The notes under the pieces were generated by a model. That model made no database searches. It was not told the origin of the DNA and saw nothing but the letters and a program-made list of their open reading frames with translations. Made by a program: the position numbers and the translations under genes. Below, piece after piece: positions 1-7,005 of a DNA stretch of 21,628 bases; position 1 is the first letter of the stretch, and the number at the start of each line of letters is the position of its first letter. The stretch is from UBA6115 sp012514225 (GTDB lineage: Bacteria; Bacillota; Clostridia; Christensenellales; Aristaeellaceae): the NCBI GenBank assembly GCA_036756425.1, contig DAIOLC010000029.1, positions 1 through 21,628 on the forward strand, given 5' to 3'.

Positions 1-924
1 ATCATGGGCTCCTACTCCAGCGGCGTGGCATACGCGGGAAGCGCGGTTGCCGAGAAAAACAAGGTCGTCTGGTGGGAGAACAGCGGCGTGGCCACCAACA
101 TCACCGAGCGGGGTTTCCAGTATCTGTTCAGGTATGGCGTAACCGGCAGCGCGCTGGGCGTCACCCAGGCGGACATCATCAACGACCTGGTCGCTCAGAA
201 AGTCGGGAAAGCCCCCCAGGACCTCAAAATCGCGTTGATCTATGAGGACAGCGCATACGGCACCAGCGTTGCCGAAGGATGCCGGAAACGCGCCGGGGAA
301 CTCGGGCTGAACATCGTCGTCGACGAAGGCTACAACAAGGATGCGACGGACCTGTCTTCGCTGATCATGAAGATGCGGCAGGCAGAAGCCGACGTGATGG
401 CGCCGACGACCTATGTGGCGGACGCCCTTCTCCTGTTCCGCCAGATGCAGGAACTGAACTTCAAGCCCCTCGCTGTTGTCATGGGCGCAAACTCGGTGCA
501 GGACCTGAAGAACGCGCTCGGCGACGATATCAACGGGCTGATCCATTCCGACCTGACGCAGCCCAGGACGAACGAAGCGGCCGCGAAAGGCCTGGCCGCC
601 TACATCGAGGAGTACAGAAGGGTCCATAACGAAGAACCCTGGTCCGCGCATTCAATCCGCGCCTATGCGGGGGCGAAAGTGCTGTTTGACGTCATCGCCA
701 GAGCCGGCAGCGTCGATCCGGACGCAGTCGCCGCGGCCGCCCGCGCGACGGACATCCCGCTCTTCGGCACGCCTGCGGGGTGGGGCGTCAAGTTTGATGA
801 GAACGGCCAGAACGAGCGCGCGGTAAGCTTTGGCTGCGTCTGGTACGAGGGCAATCCCCAGACGATTTGGCCCGAGAACGCCGCCTGGCCGGGCGTGGAA
901 GTCCTGATTCCCTGGAGGCAATAA
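1..924 (+). CDS. ABC transporter substrate-binding protein, LivK/HAAT family (5' truncated)
   Basis: This is the C-terminal 307 codons of a type I periplasmic binding protein of the branched-chain amino acid (Liv) importer class. The reading frame is open from base 1 (ATC = Ile). Aligned to the complete paralogue at 5421-6656, base 1 matches codon 106, so about 105 N-terminal residues, including the signal peptide, lie left of the window. About 70% of residues are identical to the paralogue by eye count, including the blocks VVWWENSGVATNITERGF and YVADALLLFRQMQELNFKP. The family binds the ligand in a two-lobed cleft outside the membrane and hands it to the LivHM permease, whose genes follow after a 123-nt gap. 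The ligand cannot be read from the sequence; Liv-type receptors bind amino acids, amides and various other solutes. The ATG at 4 is internal and is not the start. Confidence 0.93.
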   Translation: MMGSYSSGVAYAGSAVAEKNKVVWWENSGVATNITERGFQYLFRYGVTGSALGVTQADIINDLVAQKVGKAPQDLKIALIYEDSAYGTSVAEGCRKRAGELGLNIVVDEGYNKDATDLSSLIMKMRQAEADVMAPTTYVADALLLFRQMQELNFKPLAVVMGANSVQDLKNALGDDINGLIHSDLTQPRTNEAAAKGLAAYIEEYRRVHNEEPWSAHSIRAYAGAKVLFDVIARAGSVDPDAVAAAARATDIPLFGTPAGWGVKFDENGQNERAVSFGCVWYEGNPQTIWPENAAWPGVEVLIPWRQ

Positions 925-957
925 AACTGGGCCCGTTTCTGAAAAGGGCATAAGGTC

Positions 958-993
958 GGGCAGTATTGGAGGCGGAAGTCTCCAATACTGCCC
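958..993 (+). promoter_or_regulatory. Perfect 14-bp stem-loop between binding-protein and permease genes
   Basis: GGGCAGTATTGGAG (958-971) and its exact reverse complement (980-993) enclose an 8-nt loop. The + strand downstream has no U-run (CCCAAACAG), so this is unlikely to be a complete intrinsic terminator. Its place, 33 nt after the binding-protein stop and 54 nt before livH, fits an mRNA stabiliser or processing hairpin that keeps binding-protein transcripts more abundant than permease transcripts. That role is known for malE-malF-type intercistronic hairpins and is inferred here. Confidence 0.7.
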
Positions 994-1001
994 AAACAGT
1001 A

Positions 1002-1030
1002 CAATCCGGAAGTATTCTGATACAGGATTG
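1002..1030 (+). promoter_or_regulatory. Nested hairpin abutting the livH ribosome binding site
   Basis: CAATCC (1002-1007) pairs with GGATTG (1025-1030), and inside it GTAT (1012-1015) pairs with ATAC (1020-1023) around a TCTG loop. The 3' arm ends on the first G of the GGAGGG Shine-Dalgarno (1030-1035) for livH. The structure could modulate ribosome access to livH or simply extend the upstream hairpin. This is a prediction by eye with no energy calculation. Confidence 0.4.
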
Positions 1031-1047
1031 GAGGGTTCGGGAAAAGT

Positions 1048-1926
1048 ATGGACATCTATCTGCAACTTGCAGCCAACGGCCTGCTGATCGGCGGGATTTA
1101 CGCCCTGGTCAGCATCGGCCTGACGCTGATATATGGGGTCATGAAGATCATCAACTTCGCCCACGGCGAGTATATCATGCTCTCCATGTACTTCACATAT
1201 TGGCTGAATGTAAAGCTGGGATTTGATCCGTACTTATCCTTGCTTTTACTCATCCCATCCATGTTTGTCGTGGGCGTGCTGGTCTACCGCCTCACCCTGC
1301 ATCCGATTATCCACCGCCAGCAGCAGCTGACGATCCTGATGACGATGGGCTTGATGATTCTCCTCCAGAACATCGCCCTGATGCTGTGGAAAGCCGACGT
1401 CCGCGGGATTCAGCTCTCCTACAGCATCAAGACGCTGGGTCTGGGGGACATCCGCCTGAGCGTCACGCGGCTGATATCCTTCGGGGTCGCTCTCCTGACC
1501 GCGGTTGCGCTCAAAATCATCCTGGACAAAACCTGGATCGGCAGGTCCATCAAGGCGGCGTCCCAGAGCCCCCAGGCGGCGAAGCTGATGGGCGTAGATA
1601 CGCGGAAGACCTACATGATCGCCTTTGGAATCGGCATCGCCGTCGTCGGGATCGCCGGGGTTTCGCTGTCTCCCATCTTCAACGTGTACCCGCTCGTGGG
1701 AACGCAGTTTGGCACCCTGTCCTTTGTCATCGTCGTCCTCGGGGGGCTGGGAAGCGTGGCGGGCGCCTTCCTGGGCGGATTGATCATCGGCCTGGTCAGC
1801 ACCTTCAGCGGCTTTTTCCTGCCCACAGGATATACGGAAGCGGTGTACCTGGGGATTTTCCTGCTCGTGCTGCTGTTCAGGCCCAACGGCCTCCTGGGGA
1901 AAGCGTCGGCTGGAGGTGGAAAATGA
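1048..1926 (+). CDS. livH: Branched-chain amino acid-type ABC transporter permease LivH
   Basis: A 292-residue polytopic inner-membrane protein, the usual length for LivH. The N-terminal signature GLLIGGIYALVSIGLTLIYG followed by INFAHGEYIML is diagnostic of the LivH permease family. The C-terminal block VVLGGLGSVAGAFLGGLIIG is the cytoplasmic coupling segment that contacts the ATPases. It forms a heterodimeric channel with LivM, encoded next, and the two genes overlap by 4 nt (ATGA), implying translational coupling. The ATG at 1048 is preceded by GGAGGG about 12 nt upstream, with a G-rich stretch nearer the start; the spacing is long but no better start exists. Family assignment is secure; the ligand is unknown. 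Confidence 0.95.
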   Translation: MDIYLQLAANGLLIGGIYALVSIGLTLIYGVMKIINFAHGEYIMLSMYFTYWLNVKLGFDPYLSLLLLIPSMFVVGVLVYRLTLHPIIHRQQQLTILMTMGLMILLQNIALMLWKADVRGIQLSYSIKTLGLGDIRLSVTRLISFGVALLTAVALKIILDKTWIGRSIKAASQSPQAAKLMGVDTRKTYMIAFGIGIAVVGIAGVSLSPIFNVYPLVGTQFGTLSFVIVVLGGLGSVAGAFLGGLIIGLVSTFSGFFLPTGYTEAVYLGIFLLVLLFRPNGLLGKASAGGGK

Positions 1927-2969
1927 AGCAGTTGATGAAAAACACCTTCAACAACTGGGCGAAGGTGCTGATTGCCGGCCTGCTCCTTGCGGTTGCACTC
2001 GCACTGGGCATCCCCTCCCTGATGGGGAACCAGTTCATCCTGAACATGGTAATCATGATCCTGCTTTTTGCCGCCCTGTCCAGTTCCTGGAATATCATCG
2101 GCGGCATGGCCGGCCAGCTTTCGCTGGGGCACTCCTCCTTCTTTGGGATTGGCGCGTATGCCGTCGTCCTGATGAACATCAAGCTGGGCGTGTCCCCCTG
2201 GCTCGGCCTCGTGGGCGGGGTTGTCCTGGCGGTCATCGCTTCCCTGATCATCGGGTTCCCGTGCTTCCGGCTGCGCGGCCCCTTCTTCACGCTTTCCACG
2301 GTCGCGGTCGGCGAGGTCATGCGGTACATGGCCATCAACCTGACCGGCCTAACCTACGGCTCGGTCGGCGTCAGCGTGCCGATGGAATTCAGCTTCTCCA
2401 ACCTGCTGTTCCGTGAAAAATGGGTCTATCTCATCATTGTCGTGATTTTCCTCGGAATCGTGCTTTTCTCCGTCGACCGCATCAAAAAATCGAAACTGGG
2501 CTACTACCTGGTGGCCATCCGCGAGGACCAGGACGCGGCGGCCAGCCTGGGCATCGACGCGACGAAGGCGAAGCTCACGAGCTTGGCAATTAGCGCCGCG
2601 TTTACCAGCCTCGGCGGCTCCATTTACGCCCAGTACCTCCTCTACATTGACCCGTCCAGCGTCTTTTCAGCCGACATTTCCCGCCAGATGGTGGTCATGG
2701 CGGTCGTGGGAGGCCTGGGCACCAAGTGGGGCCCCCTGCTGGGCGCTTTGCTGCTTGTCCCCCTGGACCAATTCATCCGCGCGTTCTTCGGCGGGAAGGT
2801 GCACGGGCTGAACCTCATCATTTACGCGGTCATTCTGATCCTCGTCATCCTGACCATCCCCCAGGGGATTTGGCCGACGATTGAAAGCTGGTTCAAGAAA
2901 ATAGACAGGAAGGCCTTGTCGAAACTGCCGAAAAACCAAGCGCAGAAGCCAGGAAGCGAGGTTCGCTGA
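1923..2969 (+). CDS. livM: Branched-chain amino acid-type ABC transporter permease LivM
   Basis: A 348-residue permease partner of LivH. The frame stays open far upstream, but the real start is the ATG at 1923, which overlaps the livH stop (ATGA) and has GGAGGTGG just before it. The family signature NIIGGMAGQLSLGHSSFFGIGAYAV (split: GGMAGQLSLGH then SFFGIGAY) is present near the N-terminus. The loop VVGGLGTKWGPLLGALLLVP near the C-terminus is the ATPase-contacting segment. Roughly ten hydrophobic segments can be seen. The C-terminal tail is short, basic and hydrophilic. LivG follows after 2 nt, so H, M, G and F form one tightly packed translational unit. No frameshift or missing motif was seen. 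Confidence 0.95.
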   Translation: MKQLMKNTFNNWAKVLIAGLLLAVALALGIPSLMGNQFILNMVIMILLFAALSSSWNIIGGMAGQLSLGHSSFFGIGAYAVVLMNIKLGVSPWLGLVGGVVLAVIASLIIGFPCFRLRGPFFTLSTVAVGEVMRYMAINLTGLTYGSVGVSVPMEFSFSNLLFREKWVYLIIVVIFLGIVLFSVDRIKKSKLGYYLVAIREDQDAAASLGIDATKAKLTSLAISAAFTSLGGSIYAQYLLYIDPSSVFSADISRQMVVMAVVGGLGTKWGPLLGALLLVPLDQFIRAFFGGKVHGLNLIIYAVILILVILTIPQGIWPTIESWFKKIDRKALSKLPKNQAQKPGSEVR

Positions 2970-2971
2970 AG

Positions 2972-3703
2972 ATGGGCAAGATTATCGAAGTCGTTAACGT
3001 CAGCAAGTACTTTGGCGGCCTGCCGGCAGTCAACAACGTCAGCTTTGACGTGGAAGAGCGTGAAATCCTGGGGTTGATCGGGCCAAACGGCGCGGGAAAG
3101 ACGACCCTGTTCAACCTGATCGCGGGATACCATACGCTGACCCACGGGAAGGTGCTGTTCCAGGGCAAGCTGATCTCCCACTTGAGACCGAACAAAATCT
3201 GCGACATGGGCGTCGCCAGGACGTTCCAGGTCGTCAAGCCCTTCGGCGAGATGACGGTGGAAGAGAACGTCATGGTGGGGGCGTTCAACCTGTACTCGGA
3301 CATCAACACCGTGCGGACGAAGGCGCAGGAGGTCATCGAGCGGCTCGACCTGACCTCCGAGCGGCAGCAGCCTGCGAAAAGCCTGACCATCGCAGACCGG
3401 AAAAAGCTCGAGCTCGCCCGCGCTCTGGCGACAGAACCCAAGGTGCTGATGCTCGACGAGGTGATGGCGGGGCTCAGGCCCAACGAGGTGGACGCCTTCC
3501 TGAACATCATCCGGGAATTGCAGGCCTCGGGCATCACGATTATCGTTGTAGAGCATATCATGCGGGCAATCATGAGCATCTGCGAGCGCCTGATCGTGCT
3601 GGACCACGGCGAGAAGATCGCCGAGGGGAATCCGCAGGAAGTGACAAACAACCCAGCCGTCATCAAGTCTTATCTGGGGAAGGAGTATCAAGCCGATGCT
3701 TAA
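2972..3703 (+). CDS. livG: ABC transporter ATPase LivG, with degenerate signature motif
   Basis: A 243-residue cytoplasmic ATPase that powers LivHM. Walker A is GPNGAGKTT (37-45), the Q-loop Gln is in RTFQVVKP (about 86), Walker B is VLMLDE (158-163) and the H-loop His is in VVEHIM (about 195). The signature region reads LTIADRKKLELAR (138-150) in place of the canonical LSGGQ-like sequence, and Walker B is followed by VMAGL instead of PxxGL. I recall LivG relatives with this LT..DRK/DEVMAGL pattern, so it is probably a subfamily trait and not damage. The start ATG follows the livM stop after 2 nt with GAGG upstream. The last 8 nt overlap livF, so the two ATPases are probably made in equal amounts. 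Confidence 0.94.
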   Translation: MGKIIEVVNVSKYFGGLPAVNNVSFDVEEREILGLIGPNGAGKTTLFNLIAGYHTLTHGKVLFQGKLISHLRPNKICDMGVARTFQVVKPFGEMTVEENVMVGAFNLYSDINTVRTKAQEVIERLDLTSERQQPAKSLTIADRKKLELARALATEPKVLMLDEVMAGLRPNEVDAFLNIIRELQASGITIIVVEHIMRAIMSICERLIVLDHGEKIAEGNPQEVTNNPAVIKSYLGKEYQADA

Positions 3704-4400
3704 GATCAAGAATGTCAAGGCTGGATACGGCGAAGTGCAGGTGCTCAACGACGTTTCCATGGAAATCCGGGAAGGGGAAATCGTATCCCTCATCGGCGCC
3801 AATGCCGCGGGGAAATCCACGCTGCTCAACACGATTTCCGGCCTGATCCATCTGACGGGCGGCAGCATCCTGTTCCAGGACAAGCCCATCCATGAGCTCG
3901 ACGCAAAGCTGCGCGTCGAGCTGGGCATCATCCAGATACCCGAGGGAAGAAAGCTTTTCCCGCAGATGTCGGTGGAGGACAACCTGCTGATGGGCGGGTT
4001 TACGGCCAGCGCCCGCGCGAACGCGAAAACGAACCTTCAAAAAATGTACGACCTCTTCCCCCGGCTGAGGGAAAGGAAAAGGCAGCTTGCCGGCTCGCTC
4101 AGCGGCGGGGAACAGCAGATGGTCGCCATCAGCCGGGGGCTGATGGCAGAGCCGAAGCTGCTGATGCTGGACGAGCCGTCGCTTGGCCTGGCGCCCGTCA
4201 TCGTATACGACATGCTGGAAACCATCAAGACGATCAACCATTCCGGCGTCACGGTGTTTTTGGTGGAACAGAATGTAAACCACGCATTGAAGCTTGCGGA
4301 GCGCGCCTACGTCATCGAGAACGGCAGCATCGTGATGGACGGGAAGGGTTCCGAACTCATCAACAACGAGTACGTGAAAAAGGCCTATCTGGGCATGTAG
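3696..4400 (+). CDS. livF: ABC transporter ATPase LivF
   Basis: A 234-residue cytoplasmic ATPase, the second nucleotide-binding subunit of the importer. Walker A is GANAAGKST (34-42), the signature LSGGEQQ is at 135-141, Walker B plus catalytic Glu is LLMLDEPSLGLAP (155-167), and the switch position is Gln (VEQN, 191-193), as is usual for LivF. PEGRKLFPQMSVEDNL (82 onward) is a LivF hallmark. The ATG at 3696 lies inside the 3' end of livG with GGAAGGAG upstream. Because LivG has a degenerate signature and LivF a canonical one, the two ATP sites of the heterodimer may be unequal. A 48-nt gap separates it from the SDR gene. Confidence 0.95.
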   Translation: MLKIKNVKAGYGEVQVLNDVSMEIREGEIVSLIGANAAGKSTLLNTISGLIHLTGGSILFQDKPIHELDAKLRVELGIIQIPEGRKLFPQMSVEDNLLMGGFTASARANAKTNLQKMYDLFPRLRERKRQLAGSLSGGEQQMVAISRGLMAEPKLLMLDEPSLGLAPVIVYDMLETIKTINHSGVTVFLVEQNVNHALKLAERAYVIENGSIVMDGKGSELINNEYVKKAYLGM

Positions 4401-4448
4401 GGGCCCCTCCTTGCGAATCCGAATAACGAGCGACTGGGAGAAAGAGAC

Positions 4449-5195
4449 GTGAAACTGAAGGACAAGGTGGCAATCATCACTGGGGCGGCGAACGGAATCG
4501 GAGCCAAAATTGCGGAAACCTTCGCCGCCGAAGGGGCGAACGTGGTGCTGGCGGATATCGACCTTGAAAGGGCGGCCGGGATTGCGGATGGCATCGAACG
4601 GCAGACCGGCCGGAAGGCCATCGCGGTCCGATGCGACGTATCGAACAAAACCGACGTGCAAAACGCGGTGGACACCTGCGTTTCCCGGTTCGGCACCGTC
4701 GATATCCTGGTCAACAACGCCGGGGTCACCTATCCCGCACGCCCGGTCGAGGAGATCAGCCCCGAGCAGTGGCGTAAAGTGCTGGACATCGACCTGATGG
4801 GGACGGTGTACGGCACGCAATGCGTGCTTTCGATCATGAAGGCAAGGCGTTCCGGGAAAATCATCAACATGGCGTCGATTGCCGGCCAGGTCGGCGGGCT
4901 GTACACGGAAGCCACCTACCCCGTCGCGAAGGCCGGCGTGATTTGCTGGACCAAGGCGGTCGCCAAACAGGTGGGGGAATACAACATCAACTGCAACAAC
5001 ATCGCCCCCGGAACGATTAAGACCGCGATGACCGATATCCTGGGTTCCGAAAAGGTCTCCCTGAACGTGCCGCTCCGGCGCTTGGGCGCCGTGGAGGACG
5101 TAGCCTGGGCGGCGCTTTTTCTCGCCTCGCCGGACAGTGACTTCATCACCGGCGCCACGATCGATGTCAACGGCGGAAGCGTTATGAATTCGTAG
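4449..5195 (+). CDS. SDR-family NAD-dependent oxidoreductase
   Basis: A classical short-chain dehydrogenase/reductase of 248 residues. The cofactor motif is TGAANGIG (11-18). An Asp at the end of beta-2 (LADID, D36) favours NAD(H) over NADP(H). NNAG is at 89-92, catalytic Ser143 is in MASIAG, and Tyr157/Lys161 are in YPVAK. The C-terminal GATIDVNGG is typical of FabG and polyol-dehydrogenase-like SDRs. The helix-4 position that is often Asn is Asp115 (DIDLMG). The start is GTG with GGGAGAAAGAG upstream; no ATG fits better. It sits in the same orientation between livF and the second binding-protein gene, so the enzyme probably acts on the imported solute or its product, oxidising a hydroxyl group or reducing a ketone. 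The substrate cannot be named. Confidence 0.9.
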   Translation: MKLKDKVAIITGAANGIGAKIAETFAAEGANVVLADIDLERAAGIADGIERQTGRKAIAVRCDVSNKTDVQNAVDTCVSRFGTVDILVNNAGVTYPARPVEEISPEQWRKVLDIDLMGTVYGTQCVLSIMKARRSGKIINMASIAGQVGGLYTEATYPVAKAGVICWTKAVAKQVGEYNINCNNIAPGTIKTAMTDILGSEKVSLNVPLRRLGAVEDVAWAALFLASPDSDFITGATIDVNGGSVMNS

Positions 5196-5209
5196 GGCTT
5201 ACCAAGCCC
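5195..5209 (+). terminator. Weak hairpin at the end of the SDR gene
   Basis: GGGCTT-ACC-AAGCCC starts on the last base of the SDR stop codon and is followed by CGATTTTATTC. A 6-bp stem with a 3-nt loop and a broken U-run suggests a leaky terminator or attenuator, which would allow partial read-through into the second binding-protein gene. Confidence 0.35.
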
Positions 5210-5261
5210 CGATTTTATTCTGAAAATGCTGAAAGGAGGAGGAAGGCCAAAGTGTACCCTG

Positions 5262-5294
5262 CACTTGGCATGCCCTTGATGCCAAAGGGAAGTG
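5262..5294 (+). promoter_or_regulatory. Structured leader with alternative hairpins upstream of the second binding-protein gene
   Basis: TTGGCAT (5265-5271) pairs perfectly with ATGCCAA (5279-5285). A competing stem, CCCTT (5273-5277) with AAGGG (5285-5289), uses the loop and 3' flank of the first, so the two cannot form fully together. CACT (5262-5265) can also extend the first stem with AGTG (5291-5294) across a short bulge. The segment is non-coding and precedes a short ORF. A regulatory leader is plausible but not proven; it matches no riboswitch class I recognise. Confidence 0.4.
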
Positions 5295-5310
5295 TCCAGC
5301 GAAAGGAGCG

Positions 5311-5424
5311 ATGACCAGAGCACGATTCCATCGTCGCGCAATTCTTGCTGCATCCAGGACCCGTTTGAATCGGACGATTCTACAGTACAGGCAAAAAATG
5401 CTGAATGAAAGGCAGATAAAATGA
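5311..5424 (+). CDS. Possible 37-residue leader ORF overlapping the second binding-protein start
   Basis: An ORF of 37 codons begins MTRARFHRRAILAAS and ends ERQIK, stopping at TGA 5422-5424. That stop overlaps the ATG of the following binding-protein gene in an ATGA arrangement. AAAGGAG ends only 2 nt before the ATG, which is tight spacing. The peptide is strongly basic (about nine Arg) and contains two Ile-Leu pairs. The 4-nt overlap is the same as that between livH and livM, so translational coupling is possible, and a leader peptide controlling the receptor gene can be imagined. It may equally be a chance ORF, as no homologue is known to me. Confidence 0.3.
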   Translation: MTRARFHRRAILAASRTRLNRTILQYRQKMLNERQIK

Positions 5425-6656
5425 AAAGGATTATGCCCCGAAAACTGCTTCTGATTGTGATGGCTTTCGTTTTGGCGCTCGCCGCCCCGCTGTCGCTGGC
5501 AATCGCCGAAGGCGAGCCGGATACCATCCGCATCGGCCTGGTTTATCCGCTGACCGGCCCGCTTGCGAAGCTGGGCCAGGAAGAGCTGAAGGGCGCGACC
5601 ATCGCGCTGGAAGAGATCAACGCCGCGGGCGGCATCAACGGGAAACCTGTGGAGTGGGTGTCCGTTGACGCGCCGACGCCGGATGCGGCGGTCGCGGAGA
5701 CCGAGCGGCTGATTACGGTCGACAAGGTCAAGGTCATCATGGGCTCCTACTCAAGCGGTGTTGCCTATGCGGGCAGCGCGGTCGCCGAAAAGCACAAGGT
5801 CGTCTGGTGGGAGAACAGCGGCGTCGCCACCAACATCACCGAGCGCGGCTTCAAGTATCTGTTCAGGTTTGGGATTACCGGGCGCAACCTGGGCGAGACG
5901 CAGGTCATGATGATTGAGGATATTGTCGCGCCGAAGCTCGGGATGGACCCCAAGGAGTTCAAGATTGCGCTGATTTACGAGGATAGCGCGTTCGGCTCCA
6001 GCGTCGCCGACGGAACCCGGGCGCTGGCGAAAGAGCATGGCCTCAACATCGTGCTGGACGAAGGCTACAACGCCGCCAGCACCGACCTGTCCTCGCTTAT
6101 CCTGAAGATGAAACAGTCCGGCGCGAATATCCTGGCGCCCACCCCTTACGTCGCGGACGCGCTGTTGCTGTTCAGGCAGATGCAGGAGCTGAACTTCAAA
6201 CCCCTGGCGGTGGTTATGGCCGGCAACGCTGTGCAGGACCTGAAGAACGCGCTGGGCGACCAGATTGCGGGGCTGCTCCATTCCGACATCACACAGCCCA
6301 GAACCAACGAAAACGCGGCAAAGGGCCTGGCTGCCTTCATCAAGGCGTACGATGAAAAATACGGCGGCAAGCCGTGGTCGGGCCACACCATCCGCGCGTA
6401 CTCGGGCGCGCTGGTTCTCTTTGACGTCATCGCCAGGGCCGGCAGCTACGACGCGGACAAGATCGCCGCAGCCGCGCGGGAAACCGACCTGCCGATGTTC
6501 TCGACCGCGACCGGGTGGGGCTGCAAGTTCGACGAGGTCGGGCAGAACGAAAGGGCGATTTCTTTCGGCTGCGTGTGGTTCGAGGGCGACCCCACCACCA
6601 TCTGGCCGGTGGAAGCGGCCTGGGAAGGCGTGGAGTTTGAGCTTCCCTGGAAGTAA
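5421..6656 (+). CDS. ABC transporter substrate-binding protein, LivK/HAAT family (complete paralogue)
   Basis: A complete 411-residue receptor of the Liv importer. Residues 1-29 form a Sec signal peptide: basic MKRIMPRK, a hydrophobic core, then a likely SPase I site after LAIA or ALA. No cysteine is present, so it is not a lipoprotein. The mature protein opens with DTIRIGLVYPLTGPLAKLGQ (split at 34-53), the standard start of the HAAT binding fold. From residue 106 it aligns without obvious gaps to the truncated receptor at the left edge, with about 70% identity. Two receptors for one HMGF set suggest two related ligands, as with LivJ/LivK. The start ATG overlaps a short ORF stop; AAAGG lies 8 nt upstream. 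A strong hairpin follows 34 nt after the stop. Confidence 0.95.
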   Translation: MKRIMPRKLLLIVMAFVLALAAPLSLAIAEGEPDTIRIGLVYPLTGPLAKLGQEELKGATIALEEINAAGGINGKPVEWVSVDAPTPDAAVAETERLITVDKVKVIMGSYSSGVAYAGSAVAEKHKVVWWENSGVATNITERGFKYLFRFGITGRNLGETQVMMIEDIVAPKLGMDPKEFKIALIYEDSAFGSSVADGTRALAKEHGLNIVLDEGYNAASTDLSSLILKMKQSGANILAPTPYVADALLLFRQMQELNFKPLAVVMAGNAVQDLKNALGDQIAGLLHSDITQPRTNENAAKGLAAFIKAYDEKYGGKPWSGHTIRAYSGALVLFDVIARAGSYDADKIAAAARETDLPMFSTATGWGCKFDEVGQNERAISFGCVWFEGDPTTIWPVEAAWEGVEFELPWK

Positions 6657-6689
6657 ACAATTCCAATAGCGTTTAACCCCGTGTAACGG

Positions 6690-6734
6690 GAAACGCACCT
6701 CTCTGCTGGGTTTCCCAGCCAAGGGGTGCGTTTC
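6690..6734 (+). terminator. Terminator of the transporter operon
   Basis: GAAACGCACC (6690-6699) pairs perfectly over 10 bp with GGTGCGTTTC (6725-6734). The 25-nt interior holds a further CTGGG/CCCAG hairpin. It lies 34 nt past the receptor stop. The U-rich end (GTTTCTC) is short, so termination may be imperfect, but the position and stem strength are persuasive. The next gene is on the opposite strand, with no gene in 6735-7005. Confidence 0.65.
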
Positions 6735-7005
6735 TCATGGTCAAGCGCTCAGTGTGACAGATCGCATGCTTGTCTGCGGCAGGGCTGATACCCTGAAGGA
6801 ATGGCCGTGCCGCCGGGACTCCGCTACAATAGATAATTACAATCTTCCCGTTTTCACGCGTGCCGCTGGAATCTGCCGGGGGTCAGTCGCGCAGGACGCG
6901 CGCGCCTGCCGCGAGGCTTGTTTTCCCGCTCAAGGCAACGCAATCCACTGCATGGCCAACCGCTGACAAGCCCCTTGGCCGGCCCGGGTCTATGTGCCTT
7001 CCGCC

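Noticed and set aside
1386..1922. Upstream extension of the LivM frame
   Set aside because: It overlaps livH completely in another frame; the ATG at 1923 has the ribosome binding site and the family N-terminus.
2822..3982. 386-codon open frame on the - strand opposite livG/livF
   Set aside because: It is the complement of two clear ABC ATPase genes, has no family signature, and is a GC-rich shadow.
3663..4820. 385-codon open frame on the - strand opposite livF and the SDR gene
   Set aside because: Shadow of two genes with intact motifs; no ribosome binding site.
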